From Alphaproteobacteria bacterium UBA3612 (GTDB lineage Bacteria; Pseudomonadota; Alphaproteobacteria; Sphingomonadales; Sphingomonadaceae): a DNA stretch of 64,000 bases. Position numbers and translations under genes: made by a program. A model generated the notes under the pieces. The model was not told where the DNA came from. It searched no databases and saw nothing but the letters and a program-made list of their open reading frames with translations. Every line of letters begins with the position of its first letter. Within the stretch, counting starts at the first letter, position 1. This document shows positions 35,360 to 44,134 of this stretch, in pieces. The stretch lies in assembly GCA_002375465.1 (NCBI GenBank), contig DFLT01000003.1, positions 310,001-374,000 on the forward strand, read 5' to 3'.

Positions 35360-36148
35360 TCAGGCATTCTTGATCGTCATGCCCCCGTCGACCGGGATGG
35401 CGGCGCCGGTAAGATAGCTCATGGCCGGAAGGACGCAGTTCAGCGTCATATGCGCCACCTCCTCTGGGATACCGTAGCGCCGCAGGGGTACACGCCGTTT
35501 TGCGTAGATCGTCTTGTGTTCGTCTGGAATCGCCTCTGTAATGCCAGTGACGATAGGGCCGGGGCAGACGCAATTGACGGTGATCCCCTCCCGCCCCAAA
35601 TCCACGGCGAGGCCGCGCGTCAGGCCGATGACACCATGTTTCGCGGCAACATAGGGGCTGTTGCCGGGCGTCGCGCCGAGCCCCTCAGTCGATGCTATGT
35701 TGACGATGCGGGGATGTTCCGCCTGGCGCAGATAGGGCAGCGCGGCGCGGATCATGCGCTGATGCGCGGAGAGCATGACCGCCAGCGTCGGTTGCCAGCT
35801 ATCCTCGTAACTTTCCTCGGCAATGTCGCCCGGCAGGGCAAAGCCGGCATTGTTCACCAGAATGTCGATGCCGCCGGAACTTTCGGCAATAGCCGCAACC
35901 GTGGTGCGGATCGCCTGCGGATCCGATACGTCGAGCGCCCATGCCCGCGCCGATCCGGGCAGGCCAGCCGAGCCGATTTCCACGACGACGGCATCGCAAT
36001 CCTCCTGCCGCAGATCGGTGACCGCGACACGCGCGCCCTCCCCCGCGAAAAGGCGCGCCGTCGCGCGGCCCATGCCACTGGCCGCGCCCGTGATGATGGC
36101 GATTTTGCCCGCGATCGAGCGGCTGAGTTCCTGATAGGGCTGGGACAT
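35360..36148 (-). CDS. SDR family oxidoreductase
   Basis: A 262-residue classical short-chain dehydrogenase: TGAASGMG cofactor motif at 20-27, DILVNNAGFA, catalytic Ser in NIASTEG, and YVAAK. C-terminal YLTGAAIPVDGGMT is typical. Substrate unknown; FabG-like and 3-hydroxy-acyl or alcohol dehydrogenases share these marks. The ATG at 36148 follows a weak GGAG context. The alpha/beta hydrolase lies downstream. Confidence 0.92.
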   Translation of the reverse strand: MSQPYQELSRSIAGKIAIITGAASGMGRATARLFAGEGARVAVTDLRQEDCDAVVVEIGSAGLPGSARAWALDVSDPQAIRTTVAAIAESSGGIDILVNNAGFALPGDIAEESYEDSWQPTLAVMLSAHQRMIRAALPYLRQAEHPRIVNIASTEGLGATPGNSPYVAAKHGVIGLTRGLAVDLGREGITVNCVCPGPIVTGITEAIPDEHKTIYAKRRVPLRRYGIPEEVAHMTLNCVLPAMSYLTGAAIPVDGGMTIKNA

Positions 36149-36334
36149 GACGGGCGATCTCCTGTCTGGATGGCGAGGGGCAGCATAGGCGCCATTGGAC
36201 CGATCGACAGCTATCGCATTTGCACCAGTTTCAGTCCCCGCAACGTCAAACTGTCATACAAGGTGCGTAGGCGGCGGTCCTGCAACAATATTTGCGCGAA
36301 CCCTCCGCCATTAGATTCAAGGGGACTTTCCACA

Positions 36335-37498
36335 ATGACCAGAAACAAGTTCGTAGCGGCGCTGCTGCTATCGTCGGCAATGGCCACCGCGCCCGCCATG
36401 GCGCGCGACGGTGCCGCCTATGTCGGTGTCGAGGGCGGCTTCTTCGACGCCAGCGATATCAAATTCGACCTTGCGGACGTCGACACGACCTCTGACGATC
36501 CCCTGCGCGTGAAGCATAGCAACGGCTATGATGTCGGCGCGGTCGTGGGCTATGATTTCGGCATGTTTCGCGTCGAGCTGGAAGGCTCGCGCAAGGTCGC
36601 CGAGCTGAACATCGTCGAATTGAACGACTCCCCGGTCGGGTTTCAGGGCGGCGGCGTCACGGGCCGCGACCCGCTTGCGCCCGGCAATTATTCGGACGGC
36701 ACCTTTACCAGTGCCGGCGGATCGACGCGTATCTGGGCAGGCATGCTGAACGCCCTGCTGGACATTGGCGGCAATGACGGCGTGGGTGTCAGCATCGGCG
36801 GCGGTGTCGGCTATGCACAGATCGATGCCGACATCTATCAGATCTATGAACCTGGCGTGGCCTTCATCGACGACAAGACGGAGGAATTCGCCTATCAGGG
36901 CATCGCCGAGCTGTATTATCCGATCGCCCGCTGGGTCGATGTGGGGGTCAAGTACCGCTATTTCCGGATCCCTGATTACACGCAGGTCGCACGCAACGGT
37001 ACGGAACTGGACGGCAAGTTCCAGAGCCATTCTGCGCTGGCAACGCTGAGCTTCAACTTTGGTGGTGAAGAGGCAGCTCCTCCTCCCCCGCCGCCGCCGC
37101 CTCCGCCCCCGCCTCCTCCGCCTCCTCCCCCGCCGCCGCCTCCCCCGGCGCCGGTCGCCGATAATTTCCTGGTCTTCTTCGACTGGGACGAGTCCGACGT
37201 CACGTCAGAGGCTGCCGATACGCTGAACCGTGCGGCAACGGCCTATTCCGAAGGCGGTTCGGCCAGCGTCACGCTTGCCGGTCATGCCGACAAATCGGGT
37301 AGCGCGAGCTATAATGTCGGCCTGTCGCAGCGCCGTGCAGATGCGGTTCGCGAATATCTGGTCGGTCGTGGTGTTCCCGAAGGCGTCATCTCGACGGAAG
37401 CATTCGGCGAAAGCCGTCCGCTCGTCGAAACCGCCGACGGTGTGCGCGAACCGCAGAACCGCCGCGTGGAGATCAATTTCGGCGGCGCCGGAATGTAA
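36335..37498 (+). CDS. OmpA family outer-membrane protein with polyproline linker
   Basis: A 387-residue protein. Signal peptide 1-23 (APAMA), an eight-strand beta-barrel-like region to about 245, then a run of 23 prolines at 249-271, then an OmpA C-terminal peptidoglycan-binding domain (FFDWDESDVTSEA, AGHADKSGSASYN, LSQRRADAVREYL, NRRVEI). It anchors the outer membrane to peptidoglycan. The ATG is preceded by CAAGGGGA; a much longer open frame upstream is not the gene. The proline run needs EF-P for translation and is longer than most such linkers. Confidence 0.93.
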   Translation: MTRNKFVAALLLSSAMATAPAMARDGAAYVGVEGGFFDASDIKFDLADVDTTSDDPLRVKHSNGYDVGAVVGYDFGMFRVELEGSRKVAELNIVELNDSPVGFQGGGVTGRDPLAPGNYSDGTFTSAGGSTRIWAGMLNALLDIGGNDGVGVSIGGGVGYAQIDADIYQIYEPGVAFIDDKTEEFAYQGIAELYYPIARWVDVGVKYRYFRIPDYTQVARNGTELDGKFQSHSALATLSFNFGGEEAAPPPPPPPPPPPPPPPPPPPPPPPAPVADNFLVFFDWDESDVTSEAADTLNRAATAYSEGGSASVTLAGHADKSGSASYNVGLSQRRADAVREYLVGRGVPEGVISTEAFGESRPLVETADGVREPQNRRVEINFGGAGM

Positions 37499-37506
37499 TC
37501 TGCGAT

Positions 37507-37582
37507 GGGGGCGCGGTTCGCCGCCGCCCCCACTGACAGACCTAAAAAAAAAGGGCCGCCCCTTTCGGAGCGTCCCTTTTTC
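37507..37582. terminator. Two terminator hairpins between convergent ompA-like gene and asd
   Basis: The first hairpin (37507-37531) is G-rich with a TTCG tetraloop. The second (37544-37582) pairs AAAAAGGG-C-CGC with GCG-T-CCCTTTTT, with A and T runs on both sides, so it can act as a bidirectional Rho-independent terminator. Confidence 0.85.
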
Positions 37583-37604
37583 TATTGAAGGTGACGAAGC
37601 GGGA

Positions 37605-38627
37605 TTATCCCTTCTTCAGCTGTTTCCTGCCGACAAGCTCCGCAATCTGGACGGCGTTGAGGGCGGCGCCCTTTCTGAGATTGTCGCTGACGCACCACAG
37701 GTTGAGGCCATGCGGCACCGTCGGATCCTTGCGAATGCGGCTGATGAAGGTGGCATAATCGCCGACGCATTCGACCGGCGTGACATAGCCGCCATCCTCC
37801 TGCTTATCGACGACCATGATGCCGGGCGACTTTCTGAGGATGTCCCTCGCCGCCTGCGGCGTCAGCTCGTTTTCGAACTCGATATTGATCGCTTCCGAAT
37901 GTCCGACGAATACCGGCACGCGGACACAGGTCGCGGTCAGCTCGATATCGGGCGACAGGATCTTGTGCGTCTCCTGCACCATCTTACGCTCTTCCTTGGT
38001 CGAGCCGTCCTCCAGGAAAACATCGATGTGCGGGATCACGTTGAAGGCGATCTGTTTCGTGAAGACCTGATTCTCCTTCGGATCGCCGACGAAGATGGCG
38101 CGCGTCTGGGTAAACAGCTCGTCCATCGCTTCCTTCCCGGCGCCGGAGACGGACTGATAGGTCGATACGACGACGCGCTTGATCTTCGCGGCATCATGCA
38201 GCGGCTTCAGGGCGACGACCATCTGTGCCGTGGAACAGTTCGGATTGGCGATGATGTTGCGCTTCGCCTTCATGATCGCATCGGGATTTACCTCCGGCAC
38301 CACCAGCGGCACGTCGGGTTCCATGCGATAAAGCGAGGAATTGTCGATCACCATGCAGCCGGCGGCAGCGGCCTTTGGCGCATATGTCTTGGTGGGGCCG
38401 CTTCCCGCCGCGAACAGGGCAATATCATAGCCGGTAAAGTCGAAATGCTCGATCGACTGAACCTTCAGCTCCTGCCCCGAGTCGCCGAAATCAATCATGC
38501 GCCCCTGGCTGCGTGACGAGGCGACAGCGGTGAGTTCGTCGAGCGGAAATTCCCGCTCGTGCAAGATGTTCAGCATTTCGCGACCGACATTGCCGGTCGC
38601 GCCGACGACGGCGACGCGATATCCCAT
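37605..38627 (-). CDS. asd: Aspartate-semialdehyde dehydrogenase
   Basis: A 340-residue enzyme that reduces aspartyl-4-phosphate to aspartate semialdehyde with NADPH, on the route to lysine, methionine, threonine and diaminopimelate. GATGNVG (9-15) binds NADP; the active-site Cys is Cys131 in NPNCST; GHSEAINIEF is a later substrate motif. Start ATG at 38627. dapB, another lysine/DAP gene, lies at 62042. Divergent from the glutamate dehydrogenase-type gene. Confidence 0.96.
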   Translation of the reverse strand: MGYRVAVVGATGNVGREMLNILHEREFPLDELTAVASSRSQGRMIDFGDSGQELKVQSIEHFDFTGYDIALFAAGSGPTKTYAPKAAAAGCMVIDNSSLYRMEPDVPLVVPEVNPDAIMKAKRNIIANPNCSTAQMVVALKPLHDAAKIKRVVVSTYQSVSGAGKEAMDELFTQTRAIFVGDPKENQVFTKQIAFNVIPHIDVFLEDGSTKEERKMVQETHKILSPDIELTATCVRVPVFVGHSEAINIEFENELTPQAARDILRKSPGIMVVDKQEDGGYVTPVECVGDYATFISRIRKDPTVPHGLNLWCVSDNLRKGAALNAVQIAELVGRKQLKKG

Positions 38628-38657
38628 ATGATAGTCCTTCGTAATTCAGTGACCGCG

Positions 38658-38731
38658 CTTATGTGCCGCAGCCTGCTGCGATGCAACATAAGGGAACTTA
38701 ATGGCGATGCCACCTTTGCTTGCAACATAAG
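38658..38731. promoter_or_regulatory. ACATAAG repeats in the asd/dehydrogenase divergent promoter
   Basis: CTTATGT at 38658-38664 and ACATAAG at 38686-38692 form an inverted pair; a further ACATAAG lies at 38725-38731 within a longer TGCAACATAAG direct repeat, 39 bases after the first copy. They are placed between two divergent starts (38627 and 38746), a candidate operator for one or both. Part of the inverted pair could also form an RNA hairpin. Confidence 0.45.
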
Positions 38732-38745
38732 CTGAGGAGCACTGC

Positions 38746-40026
38746 ATGGGTGAAATGCTGCACGCGGCGCGCGGACGGATGCATCGCGCTGCCGAACATG
38801 TGAACGTCGATACAGAGCTGGTTACGCGACTGGATTATCCGGCGGAAACGCTGGCCGCGTCCGTACCGCTGCGGCGCGACGATGGATCGCTGCTGGCGCT
38901 GAAGGCGTGGCGGTGCCGCTATGATTCGACGCTGGGGCCGACAAAGGGCGGTATCCGGTTCCACCAGTCCGTCAACGCCGACGAAGTGCAGACGCTCGCC
39001 TTTCTGATGACAATGAAATGTTCGCTAATGGGACTGCCCTTTGGCGGGGCTAAAGGCGGCGTGCAGGTCGATGCCAATGATCTGACCCTGATGGAAAAGG
39101 AGAGGCTGGCGCGCCAGTGGGTACGGCGCTTCGCCAGGATAATCGGGCCCGATCGCGATATCCCCGCCCCCGATGTGGCGACTGGGGAGCAGGAAATGGC
39201 GTGGATGACGGATCAGTATAATGATCTGCTAGGGTCGATCTGTCCTGCCGCCTTTACAGGCAAGCCTGCATCCCTGGGCGGTATTCCGCAGCGCACCCCC
39301 GCCACCGGCCACGGCGCGCTAATCGCGCTTCAGGCCGTGCGCGGGGAACTGGGGGTCGGTGACGGTCCGCTGACCATTGCGTTACAGGGTTTCGGAAATG
39401 CCGGGGCGTGGTTCGCGACGCGCGCGGCGGAAGCCGGACATCACATCGTCGCTGTATCCGATTCCGCAGGAATGGTCCGCCGCGACGATGGGTTGGATGT
39501 GGATGCGTTAAGGGCGGCGAAGCGCGCCGGCGGCTCCGTTACAGACACCAAGCAGGACGGCGTCGAGAGGGGTGACCGGAACGACATCCTCTCCGCGCGA
39601 TGCGATATACTTGCGCTGGCGGCCCTGGGCGGCGTGGTGACGCGGAAAAATGCCAGCGATGTCCGTTGCAAGGCCATCCTGGAGATCGCCAATGGCCCGG
39701 TCGCGCCAGACGCGGACGACACGCTTCGCAGTGCCGGCGTAGAGGTGGTTCCCGATATTCTGGCCAACGGCGGCGGCGTGACAATCAGCCATGCGGAATG
39801 GGCGCAGAACCGGGCGGGGCTGCCCTGGGATTCAACCCATGTCGACCTGTACCTGAAGCAGCAGATCGAAAAAGCGGCCTCAAAAATTCTCGATATGATG
39901 AACGAGAAAAAGATCGATATGCGAACCGCCGCCTATGGCGTCGCGCTGGTGCGCCTGTGCGATGCCATCTCCGCACGCGGAACCCATGCCGACTTCGACC
40001 CCAATAGAGCGGGCGCTAAACGTTAG
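38746..40026 (+). CDS. Glu/Leu/Phe/Val dehydrogenase family (glutamate dehydrogenase-like)
   Basis: A 426-residue amino-acid dehydrogenase: TLGPTKGGIRFH (64-73), active-site Lys103 in PFGGAKGG, LQGFGNAG as NAD(P) motif, and a C-terminal ANGGGVTISHAEW. It would reversibly deaminate an L-amino acid, probably glutamate given PFGGAKGG, but the exact substrate is not fixed by these motifs. GAGGAG precedes the ATG. Divergent from asd, sharing the repeated promoter. Confidence 0.92.
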   Translation: MGEMLHAARGRMHRAAEHVNVDTELVTRLDYPAETLAASVPLRRDDGSLLALKAWRCRYDSTLGPTKGGIRFHQSVNADEVQTLAFLMTMKCSLMGLPFGGAKGGVQVDANDLTLMEKERLARQWVRRFARIIGPDRDIPAPDVATGEQEMAWMTDQYNDLLGSICPAAFTGKPASLGGIPQRTPATGHGALIALQAVRGELGVGDGPLTIALQGFGNAGAWFATRAAEAGHHIVAVSDSAGMVRRDDGLDVDALRAAKRAGGSVTDTKQDGVERGDRNDILSARCDILALAALGGVVTRKNASDVRCKAILEIANGPVAPDADDTLRSAGVEVVPDILANGGGVTISHAEWAQNRAGLPWDSTHVDLYLKQQIEKAASKILDMMNEKKIDMRTAAYGVALVRLCDAISARGTHADFDPNRAGAKR

Positions 40027-40080
40027 GGGACATGCCGGCGGGCGAAATCATACCCGACCAGCAAAGAGACTGAACCGCCT

Positions 40081-42777
40081 CTAACCCCCCGCGCCGTGGC
40101 AATGCTTGTATTTCCGGCCGGACCCGCAGGGACAAGCGGAATTGCGGCTGATCCGGGCGTCGGTTCCTGCCGGCATGGGCGGCAGCGCGCGCTGGGCCGG
40201 GCCGGGCCGCTCCGTATGCGGGAAACTGTCGTCCTCGCCCGTGAAGGGGTCGATATGGGTCGTCACGAATTCCGAAGGCTTCGGCTCTGGCCGCGGTTCG
40301 GCAAGGCGGGCGTTCGCCAGCATGCGCGTCACATCCTCGCGAATGGTACCCAACATGCGCTCGAACAGCTCGAACGCCTCCTGCTTATATTCGTTGATCG
40401 GCTGTTTTTGCGCATAGGCGCGCAGATGAATGGAGCCGCGAAGAGCGTCGAGGGTCGCCAGATGCTCTTTCCACCGCGTGTCGATGGCCTGCAACAGGAA
40501 GCTCTTCTCCACCTCGAACCATTTGCCCTCTGGCAATTGGGCCACCTTCGCCTCCAGCGCGGCGGCGGCACGTTCGGTAATGCGGTCGATGAAGATTTCC
40601 TGGCTGACCGCGTCCTCCTGCATCCATTCCGTGAAGGGCAGGTCGAGACCCATGATGCGCTGCGTCTCTTCGGAAAGGCCTGCAACATCCCATTGTTCGG
40701 GATAGGATGATGGCGGCGCGTAGCTGCGTACCAGTTCGCTGACCGTTTCGGTGCGCATCTCCTCGACCACATCGTCGACGCGTTCCGAATCCATGACCTC
40801 CTCGCGCTGCTGGTAGATCACCTTGCGCTGATCATTCATGACGTCGTCATATTGCAGCAGGTTCTTGCGGACGTCGTAGTTCCGCGCCTCAACCTTCCGC
40901 TGCGCGGTCTCGATCGCCTTCGAAATCCACGGATGTTCAATCGCCTCGCCGTCTTCCAGACCGGATTGCATCATGCGGTTGAGAAGATTGGCTTGGCCAA
41001 AAATACGCAGAAGATCGTCATCGAGCGACAGGAAGAAGCGGCTGACACCCGGGTCGCCCTGCCGACCCGAACGGCCGCGCAGCTGATTGTCGATACGGCG
41101 GCTTTCGTGACGTTCCGTGCCCAGCACGAACAATCCGCCGGCATCGCGCACAGCCTGGCGTTCCGCCTCGATCTCCTTCTGAATGCGCTCGATCTCGCGA
41201 TCCTTTTCGGGACCGTCCTCCATGGAAGAAAGCTCGTCCTCGACACGGAAATCAAGATTGCCGCCAAGCTGAATATCGGTGCCCCGACCCGCCATGTTGG
41301 TGGCGATGGTGACGGCACCAAGACGCCCCGCCTGGGCGACGATATGCGCCTCCTGCTGGTGGAAGCGGGCATTTAGGACCGAATGATCGACCCCCTCCTT
41401 CTTCAGGAATTCCGACAGCATTTCGGATTTTTCGATGCTGGTCGTGCCAACGAGAACGGGCTGGCCGTTGCGCGTGGCATCGCGGATCGCCTCGACGATC
41501 GCCTTGAATTTGTCGCCGGCATTCTTGAAGAACTGATCGTCATAATCCTGTCTGGCGACAGGCACGTTGGTCGGGATTTCAACGGTGTTCAGCTTGTAGA
41601 TTTCGTAGAATTCGGCCGCTTCGGTCGCTGCCGTACCCGTCATGCCGGCCAGCTTTGGATACATGCGGAAGAAATTCTGGAACGTGACCGTCGCCAGAGT
41701 CTGGTTTTCCGGCTTGATATCGACATTTTCCTTTGCCTCGACAGCCTGGTGAAGGCCGTCCGACCAGCGGCGCCCCTCCATCATGCGGCCGGTAAATTCG
41801 TCGATGATGACAATCTTGCCGTCCTTGACGATATAATCCTTGTCGCGTTTGAACATCTTGATCGCGCGCAGGGCCTGGTTGGTGTGGTGCACCACCTGCG
41901 TGTTTTCGATGTCGTAGAGGTTCTCTCCCTCCAGCAGGCCAGCATCTTCCAGCAGGCGTTCGACGCGCTCCGTGCCATCCTCGGTCAGGATGATCGATTT
42001 CTGCTTCTCGTCGATTTCGTAGTCGTCGTCTTCCAACTGGCGAACGATGCGATCGACATTAACGTAAAGCTCGGATTTGTCCTCCGTCGGGCCGGAGATG
42101 ATCAGGGGGGTCCGCGCTTCGTCCACAAGAACGGAATCGACCTCGTCGACCACCGCGAAATTGAACGGGCGCTGCACCATCGTGCCACGCGAATATTTCA
42201 TATTGTCACGCAGATAATCGAACCCGAACTCATTATTCGTGCCGTAGGTGATGTCCGCGGCATAGGCCCGGCGGCGTTCATGTTCCGGCAGATCGGGGAT
42301 GATAACGCCGACGGAAAGACCCAGAAATTCATATACCTGCGCCATCCAGGCGGCGTCGCGGCTGGCCAGATAGTCGTTCACGGTAACGACGTGAACGCCC
42401 TTACCCTCCAGCGCGTTCAGATAGACTGCCAGCGTCGCGACAAGTGTCTTGCCCTCGCCCGTCCGCATCTCCGCGATTTCGCCGCGATGGAGAACGATGC
42501 CGCCGATAAGCTGAACATCGAAGTGACGCATGCCGAGGCGCCGCTTTGCCGCCTCCCGCACCGTGGCGAAGGCCTCTGGCAGCAGCTTGTCGAGCGTTTC
42601 GCCGTTCTTCAGCCGTTCGCGAAATTCATGAGTCTTGGCGGCAAGCGCATCGTCATCGAGGGGGACAAACTCCTCCTCCAGCGCGTTGATCTTGTCGACA
42701 ATGGGGTGCAGCGAGCGCACGTACCGATCATTGGAAGAGCCAAACAGGCGCTTCGCCAGCGCATTCATCCCGAGCAT
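40081..42777 (-). CDS. secA: Protein translocase ATPase SecA
   Basis: The 898-residue motor of the Sec pathway. Walker A MRTGEGKTL at about 104-112, DEVDSVLVDEART as the DEAD-type box, MAGRGTDIQLGG as a helicase-II motif, and a C-terminal zinc-binding tail CPCGSGRKYKHCHG for SecB binding. ATG at 42777 has GAGGGTAG upstream. A good promoter lies 66 bases before it. Essential. Confidence 0.97.
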   Translation of the reverse strand: MLGMNALAKRLFGSSNDRYVRSLHPIVDKINALEEEFVPLDDDALAAKTHEFRERLKNGETLDKLLPEAFATVREAAKRRLGMRHFDVQLIGGIVLHRGEIAEMRTGEGKTLVATLAVYLNALEGKGVHVVTVNDYLASRDAAWMAQVYEFLGLSVGVIIPDLPEHERRRAYAADITYGTNNEFGFDYLRDNMKYSRGTMVQRPFNFAVVDEVDSVLVDEARTPLIISGPTEDKSELYVNVDRIVRQLEDDDYEIDEKQKSIILTEDGTERVERLLEDAGLLEGENLYDIENTQVVHHTNQALRAIKMFKRDKDYIVKDGKIVIIDEFTGRMMEGRRWSDGLHQAVEAKENVDIKPENQTLATVTFQNFFRMYPKLAGMTGTAATEAAEFYEIYKLNTVEIPTNVPVARQDYDDQFFKNAGDKFKAIVEAIRDATRNGQPVLVGTTSIEKSEMLSEFLKKEGVDHSVLNARFHQQEAHIVAQAGRLGAVTIATNMAGRGTDIQLGGNLDFRVEDELSSMEDGPEKDREIERIQKEIEAERQAVRDAGGLFVLGTERHESRRIDNQLRGRSGRQGDPGVSRFFLSLDDDLLRIFGQANLLNRMMQSGLEDGEAIEHPWISKAIETAQRKVEARNYDVRKNLLQYDDVMNDQRKVIYQQREEVMDSERVDDVVEEMRTETVSELVRSYAPPSSYPEQWDVAGLSEETQRIMGLDLPFTEWMQEDAVSQEIFIDRITERAAAALEAKVAQLPEGKWFEVEKSFLLQAIDTRWKEHLATLDALRGSIHLRAYAQKQPINEYKQEAFELFERMLGTIREDVTRMLANARLAEPRPEPKPSEFVTTHIDPFTGEDDSFPHTERPGPAQRALPPMPAGTDARISRNSACPCGSGRKYKHCHGAGG

Positions 42778-42842
42778 GGACTACCCTCAAATTTGATATC
42801 GGCGGACGCGATCATTCGCGGCCCACGCCAAACTGCTCGCGC

Positions 42843-42871
42843 GACATAGGAACGCATGGGTTGCTGGTCAA
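42843..42871 (-). promoter_or_regulatory. Putative secA promoter
   Basis: On the minus strand TTGACC (42871-42866) and TATGTC (42848-42843) with 17 bases between them match the sigma-70 -35 and -10 elements. They lie about 70 bases upstream of the secA start. Confidence 0.6.
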
Positions 42872-42957
42872 TGAAGCGGACGCTGTCGAAACGTTCCCGC
42901 AGGATGAGTGCCGCCGCCCGCGTCCCTTATCAATTGGGTGTTCCTGGCGCCGGTGTT

Positions 42958-43956
42958 TCACGCGCCGTCATAAACGACGGCCCTGCTCTTTCCGGCTGCC
43001 TTGGCACGGTAAAGGGCGACATCCGCCTTTCGCCGCAGATCCCGGGCGCTCGTCGCAAGGTCGGGATAAAGCGCCGCGCCTATGCTGATCGATGGAACAC
43101 CCGCATCAGGCTTTCTCAACGCCGATTTGGCCAGCGCCTTCAACCCGGCCATGCTGCGTACCTTTGGCAGGACCACGCCGAATTCATCCCCCCCGATGCG
43201 CGCGACCGTCGCGGGGGGAGGAAAAAGGCCACGCAGATGATCGGCAATGCGGCACAGGGCGCCATCGCCCGCCTCATGCCCGTTTTCATCGTTGATCGCC
43301 TTGAAATCATCAATGTCGATAAACAGCAGACCCGCGCGCCCGCCCTCCTTATTACTGGAATGAATGGCCGCGCTCAGCATTTCCTCGAACAGGGCGCGGT
43401 TGAGCAATCCGGTGAGGGGATCGTGGACCGCGAGCCAGCGCACGCGTTCTTCGCTCTCTCGCCGTTCCGTCACGTCGGCGCGCGTGCCGATCATACGTAC
43501 GGCCCGACCGGCTTCGTCGCGTTCCACGATGCGGGCACGCTCCAGAATCCAGACCCAGCCGCCATCCTTGTGACGCAGGCGATGCTCGTTGGCGATCAGG
43601 TCCAACCGGCCCTTTACGCAAAGGGTCAGCAGTTTTTTCCAATGCGGCCAGTCCTGCGGATGAAAATAGGCCTCCGCATCCAACATGCGGGTTTCTACCT
43701 CCCCCGGCAAATAACCCTGGACGGACAACGCGCTGTTCGACATCCAGACGTCGCCGGATTTCATGTCCCAGTCCCAGACGCCAAACCCAGTCGATTCAAG
43801 GGCCAGAGACAGGCGCGCCTCAGCGGTCGAATGCCGCGCTATCGACAGACGAAGAGCGGCATTTTCGGCACTTAGCCGCGCCAGTTCCACCCTGTAATCG
43901 CTTGCGGGCTTCGATACCGGTATGGCTTCTGGCCGCGCTCTCGCGCGATCTGTCAT
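42958..43956 (-). CDS. Diguanylate cyclase with PAS sensor domain
   Basis: 332 residues: a PAS/PAC domain (about 46-168, ending MIGTRADVTERR) and a GGDEF domain with an intact GGDEF at 255-259, so the protein should make c-di-GMP. No RxxD inhibitory site is seen just upstream, so product feedback is unlikely. No membrane helix. ATG at 43956 has GGGGGGA upstream. Confidence 0.93.
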   Translation of the reverse strand: MTDRARARPEAIPVSKPASDYRVELARLSAENAALRLSIARHSTAEARLSLALESTGFGVWDWDMKSGDVWMSNSALSVQGYLPGEVETRMLDAEAYFHPQDWPHWKKLLTLCVKGRLDLIANEHRLRHKDGGWVWILERARIVERDEAGRAVRMIGTRADVTERRESEERVRWLAVHDPLTGLLNRALFEEMLSAAIHSSNKEGGRAGLLFIDIDDFKAINDENGHEAGDGALCRIADHLRGLFPPPATVARIGGDEFGVVLPKVRSMAGLKALAKSALRKPDAGVPSISIGAALYPDLATSARDLRRKADVALYRAKAAGKSRAVVYDGA

Positions 43957-44134
43957 GATAGTCCCCCCGAACAAAGGAAAGTGGGCAAGCTACCGGTACG
44001 CCACGAAAACAAGATAGCACGAGAAAATGAACGAGCTATTGCCTGAATACACCCCCCGACTCTTTGGTCTCGGCTGAGAGGCCTGCTTCGGCTAATCCTT
44101 GAATTCCAGAATTGCAAAAGGAATTATTCCCACC

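Noticed and set aside
36976..37203. Glycine-run protein on the minus strand
   Set aside because: It is the antisense of the polyproline linker.
35279..37498. 739-codon plus-strand frame running into the OmpA-like gene
   Set aside because: The first 352 codons lie antisense to the SDR gene; the OmpA signal peptide and ribosome-binding site mark the real start at 36335.
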